Assembly: GCA_950295325.1 (NCBI GenBank)
Contig: OX485804.1
Span: 39,618,001-39,682,000 of the forward strand
Source: Polytrichum commune
Taxonomy: Eukaryota > Streptophyta > Polytrichopsida > Polytrichales > Polytrichaceae
Length of the DNA stretch: 64,000 nt
Direction: 5' to 3'
Shown here: piece after piece, positions 34,985 to 49,099 of the stretch
Layout: each line of letters opens with the position of its first letter
Position numbering within the stretch: the stretch's first letter is position 1
Position numbers and translations under genes: made by a program
Notes under the pieces: generated by a model
What the model was told of the DNA's origin: nothing
The model's database searches: none
What the model saw: only the letters and a program-made list of their open reading frames with translations

Positions 34985-35060
34985 GTGAGAAGATTTCACA
35001 ACAGGAATCGAACCGCCAACCACTCCAATCGGAAATGGGTACCTCCCCCCTATCACCCGG
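34985..35060 (-). mobile_element. tRNA-like SINE fragment, family B
   Basis: On the minus strand the B box GGTTCGATTCC (35015-35005) follows an A-box-like GTGATAGGGGGGAGGTACC. The sequence aligns with the plus-strand copy at 49100-49230 (GGAGTGGTTGGYGGTTC in both). It may extend down to about 34920. Confidence 0.6.
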
Positions 35061-38000
35061 AACTTTAGGCTCATCTCGGACCGAAGGTATGCAAAGCTTC
35101 AGTATGTGCTCGATCTTCTTCGTCGAACCCCTGCACTACATTGGTATATCACAAGGCTTGTAGTTGTGGACATCAAAAAATACGCGTGTGTGGATGCTAT
35201 TGGTTGACAATACGCTCAAAATATAGAAACCATTGTAGGCCCAATTGGGAACTCAAATGGAAGGAACTTATGTATTCAATCGTTTACTTAGAAAGAGAAA
35301 GAACGTCTCCACTCAAACCTTTTAGCGACTTTTGCATCTCAACCCCGTTTCTTAAAAGTCGACATAACAATCCTTGTGGCTCGCAATCGTTAACTCGATG
35401 AAGCAACTCCCGGTCCAATCCCATGGCCCAAATTGTATGTGGAGTTGGCGATAGGGCCGTGTACGTTATATAACGAAGGTATACATACATGCATGGGTGG
35501 ACGGCACGAAACTCCTCATGGGATCTTCATTTGACTTCTCACATTTAGAACTCCCCTCCTCCTCCTCACGCGTGATGGATGCACACGAGCATGGGAGCTA
35601 GTGAGGTAGCAAGTTAGTGGTACGGCCCCACGGTGGGCATTTGCTCCTCCATGGCACTAAGCCTCACAATCCAAGGCTCGGGTTCCGAGAGGTTTGGCTT
35701 AGATTCCTTGGGATTCCTTGTGAGGTGATGCGGGGCTCTTTTTGCGAAGATTTCTTCAAGCACACATAAAGTGGGGCACCGCAAATTACTTGTTTAGAAT
35801 TTGCACGGTTTCTAGTTCCGCTTTTGCAACGTACGTACCTCCCCCCGCCCGATAAGTGGTTGGTTAGTTTTTTAATCGTTGTTGTTTACTTAATTGTTCC
35901 ATTCGTAATGGCCCTATGTAAACTTATAGCGTGTCCAAAGGGCGGAACCATTTTTTCCCCCTCGGGAATCTTTCTTGCACAACCCTACACCTAAAGAGGG
36001 GTTGTTTGTCTCTTTGTGAGACCCACTCTAGTCCATGGGAGATCAAGTGAATGCTATCTACACTAGCATGTCGGCCCCTTATTAGTAGTTGGCGACACGG
36101 TCATGCGCGATTTACGTTGGGAATGAATTAGTGTGATCCCAAATATGGTGCAATCAAATATCTTCAAATTATACTTATATATGCCATGGATTTGGCTTGA
36201 ATAAGCATCAATCAATTTCAAATCTAGTGCGAACATTCTCACATTCCACATGACATCGGTTGGACCAAGCTTCTTCTTAACTAAGAATACTTGTGTGAGG
36301 TTGGACTAAGTGTTCTTCTTGAGTCCAAGCCTTCAATCAAGCCCACCGTAGTACCATAGCAGTTTAAACGTTACTTATAATATTTGGAGGTCTATGAAAT
36401 AAATTGATTTTCTTCAAAATGATCAATTATGTAAAGAAAAAATGAAAATCTAGGAAAATTATCCATTCGTGGAAATGAAATCTTGAAAACGGATTAATCA
36501 TTTGACAACGGTAACAGTTTGCATAAACCGCTTTGGGATTATGGTAATCTCTTTGAAATACAATCCTTTTTCTACCTACTATAATTAAAGTTTTCAATGC
36601 ACATTAAGTGGGACCCAAAAGCTCATGTCAATTGGGATGCGTGAAAAGTGAGCACTTACGATTGGATTTTTATTGACTAGCGTGGAGTAGTTTCATGTTG
36701 AAATAAAATTTCCAAACTTCTTAACATATAAATGGGAATGGAAACATCAAGTGTGACTTGCATGTATTCTAAATCCAAGAGCCTATTGACCTTCATGGTT
36801 GTTGCTCCCTTTTGTGGGTGGATAAATAATTCCAACATAGTACATTGTGTGCTAAGTTTAAGATCCAACAAGTGGGAATCCATCACGTAGTGCGAGGCCA
36901 CACCAACGGCATCACACCTCGACCCTTGGTTGGCCTCCATTGTGGATGGTACACACTATACATCTTGTCAAATGATGGCACGCAAGGGAGGTCACCGCTG
37001 ACAATGCATAAGAAATGAGAAGTGGTCATAGTATGAAGTCTGACTCCCAACCACCTACACTTATGGTGGTGGGGCTTGTATTTATGTACTTGTGTCTTGT
37101 AAATCAAGGGCTTGCATGCTAGTGTCTCTCCCTATGACCATCTCCCTATGACCAAGTCCTCAAATTTTGTTGTTTCTAAAACTTGGCATTCCATATCTAG
37201 TGCTTAAACCCTTCCTTTTGAGATTGAAGTCAACAATGTACTGGGTCCAAGAGATTGATGCTATTAGTAGCAATCTTTTACTTGGCTAGCTTTAAACCAC
37301 ATCATGCAACAAAACCTATGTGGTGTATAGGGAAAAAAGACAGCAAGTTGGGTGGAAAAAGATCAAGCCTAATTTTTTTGGAATCTAATGAGTCAAACGG
37401 CCTAAATGGAAGGAAAAGTAATCATAAAAAAATAAAAACATTAGGAAATTTCTCAACACTCAATAATCTATCCTCCTTGTCAATGGGATGGAACATACAA
37501 GTGATTTGCCTTTGCCTCTTAACCATGCTTGCAAATTCTCAAACAACATGTACTAAACATGAGCACAAAACATTAGACAATATTGATTGCAACCCTAATT
37601 CACACACTAAGAAGGCTTAACCTAAACTCCAAAGGTTAACAGTGCGTACTTAGCCACCATGCACGTATGAAAATAAGCCACAATACATGGATTTGTATGA
37701 AGGATGCATTACGTGTCTAGTTAAATAATCATATGTATGCATATTTTCATGATTTCTTTTCCAGACCATGTAATCATGAAAAGAAATCATTACATGATTA
37801 TGAGGCATTTTTATGGCCAATATGCCATCAACCTACATTTTATTTTTCTTAAAAAAACTTTATTTTGAGTAGTAGGTGGTTTGATGTGGCTTCAAGAATA
37901 GATACCAAAAAGATGAGATAATTTAGGACTTAATTTGTAGGTGTTCTCAAGTATCCAACCGTACACATATAATACTGGCATTTGTATGAGCTATCCAAAA

Positions 38001-38690
38001 CAATATCAACTGTCCATGTGGCAATGTGAATGAGATACTAGTATGTATGTGAAGGTATAATGGGAGCAATAGGTGATTGAAACAAACTTTAACCCTACTG
38101 ACATCACCGAATGTGTGACAGGATGGGACCCAATTGGGATGAAACTTTTTGCATAAGATTCCCATCTAAATTATGAACCTTTGAGGTTTAAAATATTTAT
38201 GTTTGCACCATATGTGATTTTTTGAGAGCCCTTGCAATGTGTAGCACTCCCTTTTTTTCATCCAATCTTTCATAATATTTCTTAATATACAATATATAAT
38301 ATGCAATATAAGTAACTTCAAAAACTCCAAAATACCAATCAAATGGTAGATACTTGAAACATGAAGTAAACTAAATCCTCATAAATTTTCATAGCTATCC
38401 AAGTACATATGAATGTTGTTTTCCGATCTAATACATTTCCTTGTGAATCATGAGGTTTAGTCCAAATCCAATGGAATTTGCAGTGCTAGATGACTTTGAA
38501 AATTTCCACAAGGCTAAGGTTTAGCCCAAATCCAACGAGATCTGGGGCAGTCTATGCATACTGAAATTTCTTAATTATGACAAAAATTTCACCTCCATCT
38601 AAACAAGTCAAAGGTCTCATTTGAAACAAAAACCATCAAAATAAAAATTTAATAAAATGTTCTATTTGGATCTCTCAAGGATTTAGGGTT
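35061..38690. other. Gene-poor DNA
   Basis: No gene is supported. The longest plus-strand frame (37255-37620, 121 codons) starts with a hydrophobic segment but has no family motif and lies in AT-rich repeat-like DNA, so I do not call it. Confidence 0.5.
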
Positions 38691-39200
38691 AAGGTACTTA
38701 TGGTAGGTGTGTCACCTAAATGCTGGATGAATCCATATGTATGTTAGTTTATTGCAAAGGACACAACACTCTTGTAGTCTCGGTGAGTCATCAAATTCAA
38801 AACATTTGTGGATTGCTCGATTTCGCCATCAAAATTGCTCGATTTCAAAATTACAAGTTTGGTCTTGGACCCCCATGCGAAACCCAAACTAAGGTACTTA
38901 CGGTAGGTTTGTCGCCTAGATCCCGGGGTGCAAGCATGTACATGACAATTCATTGCAAGGACACAACGACACTTTCGCATCCTCTATGAATCATCAAATT
39001 CAAAATGTTTGTGAATTGCTCGATTTCGCCATTAGCATTGCTCGATTTGGGAGTTACAAGTTTGGTCTTGGACCCCGATGCGAAACCCGAACTAAGGTAC
39101 TTGCGGTAGGTTTGTCGCCTAGATCTTGGGGTTCAAACATGTACATGACGATTCATTGCAAGGACACACTACACTTTCGGAGCCTCGGTGGATCATCGAA
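38691..39200. repeat. Tandem repeat of about 200 bp, 2.5 copies
   Basis: AAGGTACTTAYGGTAGGT starts copies at 38691, 38891 and 39094. Each contains TGCTCGATTTCGCCAT and ACAAGTTTGGTCTTGGACC. The third copy is partial. Confidence 0.9.
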
Positions 39201-39921
39201 CTCATAACCCTTCATGGTTGCCAACGAACAAGCATACCTTTAGACCACGTAATTGGGGCCAACCCCTTTGTGGTACATGTGTTAGTAGTTATAAGTACTC
39301 TCTCCTTACTTGGTTGCCCCCGCTTTGCCCACTTTGTACAAACCGTACACCACAAAGGAAGCAAGTGTTGGAATGTTTGTGTCCCGTGTTCTCCTCAAAT
39401 TCGGTGTTCTTGCTCTCCGCCTCAATTTAGTGTGCCATGTTGCCGTTGAGTTTGTCGTGGAATCTCTCGGGTTGATCCCCGGACCTTACAATTATGCGCC
39501 AATGAGCTTTGGACATGCCCCTTCCTAGCCCTAGAAGAAAAACTTGTCCATCACAAACCATATGTTGCAACTTGGCCATAGCGACTTCATGGTGAGAAAA
39601 TGCATGAATAAATCATTGTGGTTGTTAATTGCGAGTTTTTGGTTGCAGTCTCTAGACAATTGCGAACCAAACCCCTCTAGTTGACCACCATAATGATTTG
39701 TGTATACAATTTCTCGCCATGAGTTGCAATGGCCAAGTTGCAATGCATGGTAGTAATGGACAAGTTTTTCTTCTATTGTAGGTGTCCATCCTCATGGAAG
39801 GGTTTTTGGGTTGGATTTAGCCCAAATGCAAGGACCTTCGTTTGCAAAAGGACCGCTTCCATCCTACCAAACAAAGAGCTCCCACAAATTGATTGACTTA
39901 TAAGATTTGCAATCCTTATGT
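39201..39921. other. Intergenic DNA
   Basis: Overlapping frames of 70-107 codons at 39126-39743 on both strands have no recognisable motif. I do not call a gene. Confidence 0.45.
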
Positions 39922-40067
39922 CATAACATTATTCAAATTCATAACAATGTTTTGTGGGACTGACAGTATTCTACTCAATATTCCTCACATTCAGTTTGAA
40001 TGTGAGGAATATTTTGCATAATATTGTCAATCCCACAAAACATTGTTATGTATCGGAATAATGTTAT
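39922..40067. repeat. 146-bp foldback (long hairpin)
   Basis: The two halves are inverted copies almost end to end: CATAACATTATTC pairs with GAATAATGTTATG, AACAATGTTTTGTGGGA with TCCCACAAAACATTGTT, and AATATTCCTCACATTC with its inverse near the tip. Small bulges interrupt the stem. It could be a foldback MITE or a miRNA-precursor-like transcript. Confidence 0.85.
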
Positions 40068-43000
40068 GGCTGTCATTGTTTCTTAATAAGAAATATTAAG
40101 TCGAGTGGTATATGGCAGGGCTTGTCATTGGTAGCAAGCACCACCCCCCCCCAAAATAAAAACATGTGTCACGGTGAGATTGGGCTATGTGCTCACATGT
40201 ATAAATTATTACAAGTTATTTGGTTAATGCCATTGAAAGGACCTATGTGATCGTTTAAGAATGAATGAATCTTCAATTTAACCTCTCGTAGCCCTTTGCA
40301 TCTCAATTCTAATTCTAAAACTTGAGATACCAGTCTTTTGTATGTTGCAATTGGTGAGCAATTGGTACTAAGATGAGGTGCTTCCCATTACATTCAAAGT
40401 CCATGTAGAGGTAGAAGTGTCCATTGTTGGTAGGGTATTGCTAGAAAAAACAAAATAAAAATTGGGTGACTAAAATGAGGATTTCACACCTTTGGGATAC
40501 TAGCAAGGTATGGGTATTTGATGGTATTTTTATTTTTGATGCCACTGGGATCTATATGCCATACAAGATACCTTCATATGTAGGCAAAATCGTACTAGTA
40601 TCAATATGGTTCATAATGGTATTGACCCAAACAAGAACTCGGGCATGCAAAGATTCTCTCACCTTGACATACCCACCAAATATCAAAATTTGAATGGTAT
40701 TTCAATTTTGATGCCCCATGGGTAGAACTTTTGATAGCATTACTGAGGTTGATTCTTAGTACCAGACATTCACCTATACACTAGTCCGACATTGAAAGTG
40801 TCCACAACAAAACCACATGCCGTATGGGTATCATTGGTAGAGAGCCAAAGAGGAGAATAATTTGCTTATTATTCATCGTGTGGCATCTCCATGTTGGCAT
40901 ATATAACTAGGTACACATAACCTTATATGGGTCCGGAGAGCTAACCTAGTGCATGGCAAAGTACGCAATGGCAAGCCCCACACAAGCCTCGTCGGATGTT
41001 GGCAACCGTAAGTATATTCTCACCGCTCAAATGGACACGTTTGCTTATTGCATTGTCGTTTTCTCGAGCCCCTACCGGAGCCTATTACCACTTTATCTAC
41101 ACTATTGGCTAGCTAGCCTTGTTACGTATTTGGTGATTGGCAACGTGTGTTCCTTTAGTCAATTGCGTGCATCCGGGATCCCGATTTCCTATCTTGCTTT
41201 GAGGTTAGTAATGAATAGTGTGGTTTAATATCCAAATAACCCACAATCATTGTTAAACTCTTTTGAATGATGAGCCCGTACTACTAACTATTTAGTTGTT
41301 CCAAAGATCATCGCCGTGGTGAACTTTCCAAGTGATAGAGATGATGCAAACTGGTGGTTGGCTTGAATATACACACATCACCCTTGCAAATAGACTTGGT
41401 GTCATTTTACACATGTGACCAAGGGCCGTGAGAAAATTTGATTTGGAAGTTCTCGTGATCATGGTTGATAGTCTGAAGCTATGATCACAAGAAATCTTGA
41501 ATCATTTTTGGAAAGTTTTGGTCACGAGACGTAGTATAAAGCATATTTGGATCTAGACGTAGTGTTTATGACACTATCAAAATAAAATAAAAAACTAAAA
41601 TATAAGATTATAGATAGATAGATTGAGATAGTTGATGTTGTTTTCTTTGCTAAGACAATCTATTTTAGGTTTTCTACCGCAAGACAATATTAGTTAACGC
41701 ATGTGTAGAATTTCATGTCGGTGTCATGTTACTTAATTCTCATCCATTTTCTAACATGGTCATTTTTATATTGGTGATCTTGTGGGACAGTCATTCATTT
41801 CTCAACCGACTTGAGAAATTAGAATGCGGTCCATGGTCACTAGTGCAAGCATGCCCTTGATTCATGTTTAAACATTCAAACTTAAGAACGAAGTTAAATT
41901 GAGTTGGATGGTTCTTCCAGTTTCTTATTACTTACAAGAAATATTGTTTCCAAAAATCATGCATAACATTGTGATGTATAAAGGCTTGCAAAAGTTATCG
42001 GGGAAATGCACTTAAGATATGAGGTCCTATTGGGGCACTTCTAACTCCTCATACATTTTTGACAATTCAATCAAATTGTGGATTATCCCATTCAAGTAGC
42101 AATTATGTATCACACATGTTCTTATTTCAAATGATATAATTGAAGCTCAAATGCAAAAGATATAGGAGGTCAATGTGAATAATTGTCTTTTTCTTTTAGT
42201 GATCACATAGGTGCTCTCACTTGTGTTAACAATTGAACCCAAAACAATATATATAATTTGAGCACATAGTTCAATCTCACTGTAGCACATATCTTTGTAA
42301 TGTTTTTTATCAACTACAATCTTTGTCATATATCACTCAAATGTAGATGTTTGATTGAGAAGAATGAGCATTCCCACTCATGGAGCCCTAACATAGTTTT
42401 AGTCACTAGTCTTAAATGTATGGGCTAATTTGGGTGATGTAAACATATGACTATGCTCATAGAGCTGACTAGCACATATCTCTGTATTTACAATGGACAA
42501 AGATAAGATCAATTGGCCAAACCAATTGCCTAGTGTTACATTGGAGTATTGTATCATCGTCTCAACATCACATGGTGTTATGAATGCAATGTGGCATGAT
42601 TGTGGGGGTGATGGTATGTGCCTCAAGGGGCATGACATATTGAAGGCCATGGCATGAGCATGGGGGGCACATCTCATGTACCATGATTGGGTCATGATAC
42701 AACACTAGGAAGTTGCATGACATTCAATTGTGTGATCTTGTGAAAGCTTAGATGTTTAGGGTTAAGATACATTGTTTTAGTGTGTCTTTCACACATTACA
42801 TATAAGAGTATTGCACAATCATTAACCTCATTACATGTTTGTAATAGTTGGAACATTATGCCATGCTAAATTGAAGTCGGGTTAGGAGCTAATCCTAAAG
42901 TAGTAATTGCGATGGAGACAAAATTATTGCTTTGAAGTATCAATGGGTTTGTGGTTCAATTCATGTGTAGCAATCAATTGGTGTTTATCGAGGATATGAC

Positions 43001-45796
43001 GAAATCATTCATGCCTAGCAAAACCACATTTTTGGTGATACCTTGGGGAGGGTAGCAATTTTGTTAGGGCGCTTCCCATGTTTCAAATACTTGTCTAGGC
43101 AAGTTTTTGCATATACTTTCACATGCTATGGCTGCCTCTACTTAGATGTAGTTTATTTCTTCCACTCCCTCACCTCTCAATATGCTTGTTCAGTGCTTAT
43201 GCAATATTTTTGTATTTCGTTTTGGTGTTTAAGTGAAACAACAAAACTCCTTCTACATCACACAAGGTAAGGTGAACAAGATTGGTTTTCATTGCATGAG
43301 GGTGGGACCGCACTAGTGGACTCCATGGGCAAAGACATGTGTTGACAACACCCATATTAGCCAACACATTTAAGACTAGTGATTGAAACTATGTTAAGGC
43401 TCGTGAAGCCACAAATGGACCTCTACCATAGGTTTTTTAGACCTTTTAGGACATGGTTGCATTCTTTGTCCTTTCTCACAACCCACATATATCCTAAGTC
43501 ATTTTTACCCACCAATTTTAGTGTGTTATAGAAGGCCCTCTCTCATGCTCACATACAAGAGTGAAAGAAACATTTAAAAGCACTTTTCTCACACTACCGA
43601 GGCTTTTAGACAAGACTTTAAAATATCGTATCTTCAACAATGGATATAAATACGTGCAAATTCTGCACATCATCAAGCCACATGCATCAAAGTGTCACAA
43701 AGCTCACACGATGTTGTGCAAGTTGGATTTTAGTGTGGTAACTTAGCGATTGTTTTATTACATTTGCTATTGTCAAATAACAAAGTAGGATGTGTTGTCA
43801 TTCAAGAAATGTGTGATACCCATTAATCAACTAAGATACATGTTCCTATTGTTGGCACTTCCAACTCGACAAACCATTTATCATCTTCATACGGCTCTAG
43901 AAATCTCTCGTCCGGTTAACATTTGTGGGTCACAACTATTGTTAGTTGAATCTTTGTAATCAAAGTAGATGCAACAATTATAAGAATTAAACATGGAGAT
44001 TTTCCTACTCATTAAATGATCACATGGGAACTCCCAATCGTGTTCATTGTTGAATCTAGAACAATGTCTATATTTTGAGATGAAAGATGAACTCTTTGTG
44101 AAGTTTTGGATTTTTTTTCCCCCTTCTTTGAAAAGTAAGTACACGTATCATCTAACATCACAAATGGCATTGAGCAAGAGTGGTTTGATTTGCATCCTAT
44201 CCACCCTCCAAAAAATGGTAGTTAAACAAATTGTCCATATGGAACATTAGACGTTATGATTCAATTAGTAATTAACGAGTATGAAAGAAGATGATTACAT
44301 CCTTGCTATGTCCCAAGGTTCATGTCAAGCATGTTGTGTGAACTAACAAGATACCTTAAATTTACTCAAAACAATATACTTATGACCACCTTTGGAATGA
44401 GCATGGCAACCCAATTACACACCACAATCCAAAGAGATCACATGCCCAATATATGGGCAACCACATAATAAGTTAGACGTAGACAATACACTATGATTCT
44501 TTGGCTCCCATATTCCTAAGGAACTTGAACCCATGGCTAAAGCATCTTGGGTTATGTAATAGGATTACTTGGAATAAATTACTATTGTTGTGATTCCGGA
44601 TTCTTGTAGACATTCGAAGCATTGGTTGAATCTTGGGTACATTGTAGTTGGGACCACTTAAAGAGGAAGCCATGGCACCATATAAAGGGTTGCATGAATA
44701 ATATTCTTATGTTTATTTGTTTTCTTCTAGAAAGCATGATAGGTTATAGACTCAAGGGTGGCTTAAACGCAACCTTTGAAAGCTTCCATGTGTAGTTATT
44801 CAAGGTAGAAATAGTGTCATCCTTAGCACATGAATTATGGTGCATCTTATCATTATGGTTCACCCAATCATAGTTGGAATATTTGGGTGATCTAAATGTT
44901 TTCATCCTTCCATGTGGGAACCTAGGGGCTTGTCTTTGGGAGAGATTCAGTCAAGTGTGGGTCAACTTTTATATGTTTGTTTAAGATGTCCAACTTTTTG
45001 ATAAAATTATTGTCTTAGAGGCTTTCTAAAGTCCGTGTTGTCTATCTTGGGATTACATGTAGAGTCAGATTAGTTAGAAGATGTAGCAACACCAAAATTT
45101 ACACTGGTGACAACATCGGAGTTATCTCTCTACACTCTCTACTAGGCTTGTGTGTGAGCTTAAGAATCGCTTTATGAAGTTTAATTGTTCACCACCACCC
45201 ATTGCTTTCCTTTAAAGGTGGACTCTAAGAGTAATCCGGGGTATGACATCTTGGATGTGTGGTGTTTGGTTGATCAAAGAGTTGGATCACAAGTTGCTCA
45301 CCTCTTAATATGGTTTTGACATGGGGTTTATTGCAACGGTTAATCGAGGTTTGAAACCACAAGGGTTCTTCAATAGGCACTTTTAACAAGAAAAACCTGG
45401 ACAAGACAAAATATAAGTGATAAGAGACTTGAGAGGTCTTGTCATTTGGTTTTGTACACTTTTGTAGCTTTTGGGAATTTCTCCTATTTTTTAAGGGCGA
45501 AAGGGTCCATGTATTGTGAATGTGATAGTATTGAGATAGCACCGTGTGGTGCTTTTGTGAATTGTTGAAAGTGACAAAGGGGGGGGGGGGGGGGCAATCA
45601 CTATTGACTTGGGTTATTGTGCATTGTTAATACACGTGACCAAACCTTGTCATGAATATTAAGTTGCTTGTTTTTATTGAAACGTAATTGTAAGAGTGAC
45701 CCAACATAACCATTAACTCTAAGATAAAAACATGATCCATGTGTGGTTGTCAAATTTTAACATCAACTAGAGTTTTAAACAAGACAACAAAAACTG
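40068..45796. other. Gene-poor DNA with a poly(G) run
   Basis: No supportable gene. A run of 16 G occupies 45579-45594. Open frames are short and isolated. Confidence 0.5.
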
Positions 45797-46017
45797 ACAC
45801 TAAATATTGTATTTAGTGCCAATTATTATTTGGAATTATGGGATGCAATAATCATTTACTATATTTCTCATTTTTTCTGCTAATGAATGTCGAATTGGTT
45901 ACTTAGACATTATAGAACATTATTGTCTCTACTTGGTAAGAATTTACAGTAATAGCGAATAGTTATAACATTGCGTAATTCCAAATAGCAAGTGACACTA
46001 AATACAATATTTAGTGT
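45797..46017. mobile_element. 221-bp MITE with about 42-bp inverted ends
   Basis: The left end ACACTAAATATTGTATTTAG and following bases to TATTTGGAATTA are matched in inverse order at the right end (TAATTCCAAATA ... CAATATTTAGTGT). The outermost 20 bases are themselves palindromic. There is no coding potential. A fragment of the family is at 23648-23741. Confidence 0.85.
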
Positions 46018-46267
46018 AGCCTAGACAAGCATAGTGCATAGTGGAGGTTGAATTTTCACCGTCAAGATAATAGAAACTAAGGGGTCATGATATGTGGTTC
46101 CTGGAGTTATAATTTTGTGACAAGTCTCGCAAGGTTGTTTGATTATTATTTTCATGCATATTTAGATGCATGTTTAGGGTTGGCAACTCAAAAACCACTG
46201 TGCATGTGGTGCATGTTTAAAGATCTTCTAAGCTAGTTGTTTGAAACTTTGTAAGCAAATGCAACTT

Positions 46268-46287
46268 GGGGGGGGGGGGGGGGGGGG
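46268..46287 (+). repeat. Poly(G) run of 20
   Basis: Twenty consecutive G on the plus strand, a potential G-quadruplex former and a frequent assembly trouble spot. Confidence 0.9.
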
Positions 46288-46334
46288 TCAAAGGCCTTAT
46301 TGTGACATGAAGTAACTTAGTGATCACGTGGAAG

Positions 46335-46460
46335 GTTAGGCCCCAAATGGGTATCATTTCTCGATTTCCCCTCGGTGTGCGCTGATTCTCCCGGGGTGGT
46401 TGTATTTTGGTTCCTTTCTTGCAATTAATTTTTTGTCAATTTGTGCCAAAAAATAAACAT
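46335..46460 (+). mobile_element. 5'-truncated LINE 3' tail
   Basis: ATCATTTCTCGATTTCC ... CAATTTGTGCCAAAAAATAA closely follows the 3' end of the LINE at 23050-23150, including the terminal A-rich tract. Only the last ~125 bp were inserted. Confidence 0.8.
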
Positions 46461-48779
46461 AAAATAAGATTGTTAACCAATGGCAAATCTCTTCACATGA
46501 ACATACATACAAGACAAGGAGCCGTGGATTTGATTCCATCCTCCAAAATGGCACATAGATGATTGGTTGGCTTCTCTTGCGATGTTGAACACACAATTAA
46601 GCATAGTACAAGCTCGGTAGCAAATTCAAATCAACGCCATGGCCATTGTCAAGTCCCTCGTGATTTTGGGAGCTTGTAAACATCTCACTATCAAAGTGAA
46701 GAATCTATCCATCATAAATGGTCATATAGCCCCTCTCCTCTCCCCCGAAATAAAATAAAATAAAAACAAATGATAATATCTAGTCATCCATGGAGAGAGA
46801 AAATTAGCGAATACAAGTGTACCTCTCATTCATCCAACCAAAAAGCCCTGACACAACATGCAACCTGGAGGTTACATTTGGAAGTTATTTTGACACTGGA
46901 ATTAGCTTCAAAGAATCTAAATGAGTGGCCTTGAAGTCAATTGCGATGAATCGGCGACAAACCTATAGGAGATCGAGTTTTAATGTTGCAAGGACGAGAC
47001 GTACACTCGTATATGATAATGCCCTCTTTCCGTCATCCATGCTTTCACAAATACTACTAAATTCAAGGTGTTGCTCTCCCCTTTAAACACTTCCAACCCT
47101 CGAATATACCACATATAGAGGGGGGAAATTGAAACTCGTGGATAAGACAATCAACTTTGTATTCTCATAAGCTTTGACCGTAAGGAATGTTAGCTCCTAG
47201 GAACATGGAAAACATTATCTGCTTCGGTCGCGTACGATTCCAACTAGCATTCTCATCCACGGAAAGTCTAAATGATTCGCAAATGGAGTTCTCATCCATG
47301 AAGTTGTGAGCCTTGGCCACCGTGTAAAGTCAATTTAGGACCATAAGCAGTGTTCAAGATTGAAGCCCTCATATGAGTCTCATTTTGAAGGGCTCTCAAA
47401 TTTCAGCCTTTCAGTTGAAGGTCTCGTTCAAGCCCAAGACGTCAATCTAAGAATACAGAAATGAAATACAAAACTTGTATTAAACTTGTGCATGAATTTT
47501 ATGGTACATGCTTCTAGTACAATGTGAAGAATTAAGAATCAACCATCTAACTCCACTTCTTGTAGTGACAATGCCATACGCTTGTCGGTTCTTGTGCTGG
47601 GCAAATTATATTGAGGACTTCAAGTGACGTCTTCATTTTCAGTTTGGGGTTACGTTTTGAAGGGATGTTTTGGGAGAGGTATATTTTGAAGGGCCAAATC
47701 GCATTTGAAGGGCGTTGAAGACCTTCAATCTTGAACACTGACCATAAGCTAATACTTGGCAAGTTATGTCTTTAGGAATCAAAGCAGTCTCTTGCTTCGG
47801 TCTTGGATGTGCAAACCACCCTCAAGGCTTGATAAGGGAGTCAAGTGTTTTTGTTAACATGTGGTACTTGCATATTGTAAGTACTAAACTCTTTTGAAGA
47901 TGAATACCTTAAACCCAAAACATGAGGCGTTCATCTTCATAACACTACATAACATCTAGATGATTGTCTCTTTTCAAAAAACGAAAAAGAAGGTTGCAAT
48001 TTTTATTTTATTTTATTGATATTTTATAGTTGTTTGTCAAAGATTCTACAATACACGATTTGAGTGTTCCCCATAAACAAGGAATCTCGGAACTAAAGAG
48101 AGTTACACTCGACCAATACCTGAGTATTCTTACTCACCTTACTCGCCCAAGGAGGTGAGTAATGTTATGTTTAAAGTGTAGAATTTATGGTTTCAACTTG
48201 TAAAGATGAAAATTATAAATTGAAGCTTGGGTGAGGGTTTGTAGAAATTGTGTATATAAGTCATTCTTTGAGCCCCTTTGCCCCGTCTTGGTGCTATCAA
48301 CTTTGTGACACTTGGCACACTATTCCATGCAAAAATCCAACGAGGAGACCTCGTATTTTCCTTCCATCAATAGTTCATACACATCATCAGTGGAGATTTT
48401 TGCACCAATTCCGATAAGCGGTGTAGGTATAATATTTGGATAAGGTTCGTGGCTTTAGTTAGGGAAAATCAATGTGATTCTTTCCTTTTTTGTTTTATTC
48501 AATTCCAATGAAAGTAAAAGATAAAATATCTCAACACATTAAAATTGTGACATCAAATACCAGTAAAATCGATTCCCTCCCAAAGCCACTTCAAAAAAAA
48601 TATATATATATAAACTTCGGTCTCCGGAGGAGAACGACGTGAATTAAGTGTCTGTTCGATCCACCCCCAATCCGATGCCCACAGGACAAAGGTATGGAAG
48701 TAAGGATCTACTCCCCCCTTTCGAGAGTAGACACTATAGTGACACACTATACTAATTCCTAGCTAGCCACTAGTGCCTT
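46461..48779. other. Gene-poor DNA
   Basis: No supportable gene. 46600-46720 repeats sequence from near 31345-31460. Confidence 0.5.
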
Positions 48780-48957
48780 GAGGATACCGGACATGGAATT
48801 CCCCCAATGGGCTTTGAGGTACCCATACAACAAGGTCCAAGGACCCCCCACCATAGTTGGGTGGACTAAGGTGGTGAGCACCACGCCGGCATGGGGAATA
48901 GAACCCACAACCTCCTCATTGGGAGCCATGAGCCCTAACCACCAAGCCAAGCCCATG
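48780..48957 (-). mobile_element. tRNA-derived SINE with 7-bp target duplication
   Basis: Read on the minus strand it starts CATGGGCTTGGCTTGGTGGT (A box TGGCTTGGTGG) and has a B box GGGTTCTATTCCC near 48910-48898. GTGCCTT flanks it on both sides (48773-48779 and 48958-48964). No tRNA cloverleaf is evident. Confidence 0.8.
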
Positions 48958-49099
48958 GTGCCTTAAAGCCACTTCACACTACTGTAGTGGGCGCTCTATT
49001 CCATCTTTACAATGTTGGGATATTGTTTCCACAATGAATTCAAGAGTCTCAATCAATGTATGATCGACACGTGGCAAAACTTGGTTTGAGATGACCCCA

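Noticed and set aside
37255-37620. 121-codon plus-strand frame with hydrophobic start
   Set aside because: No recognised domain; AT-rich repeat-like surroundings and no supporting exon structure.
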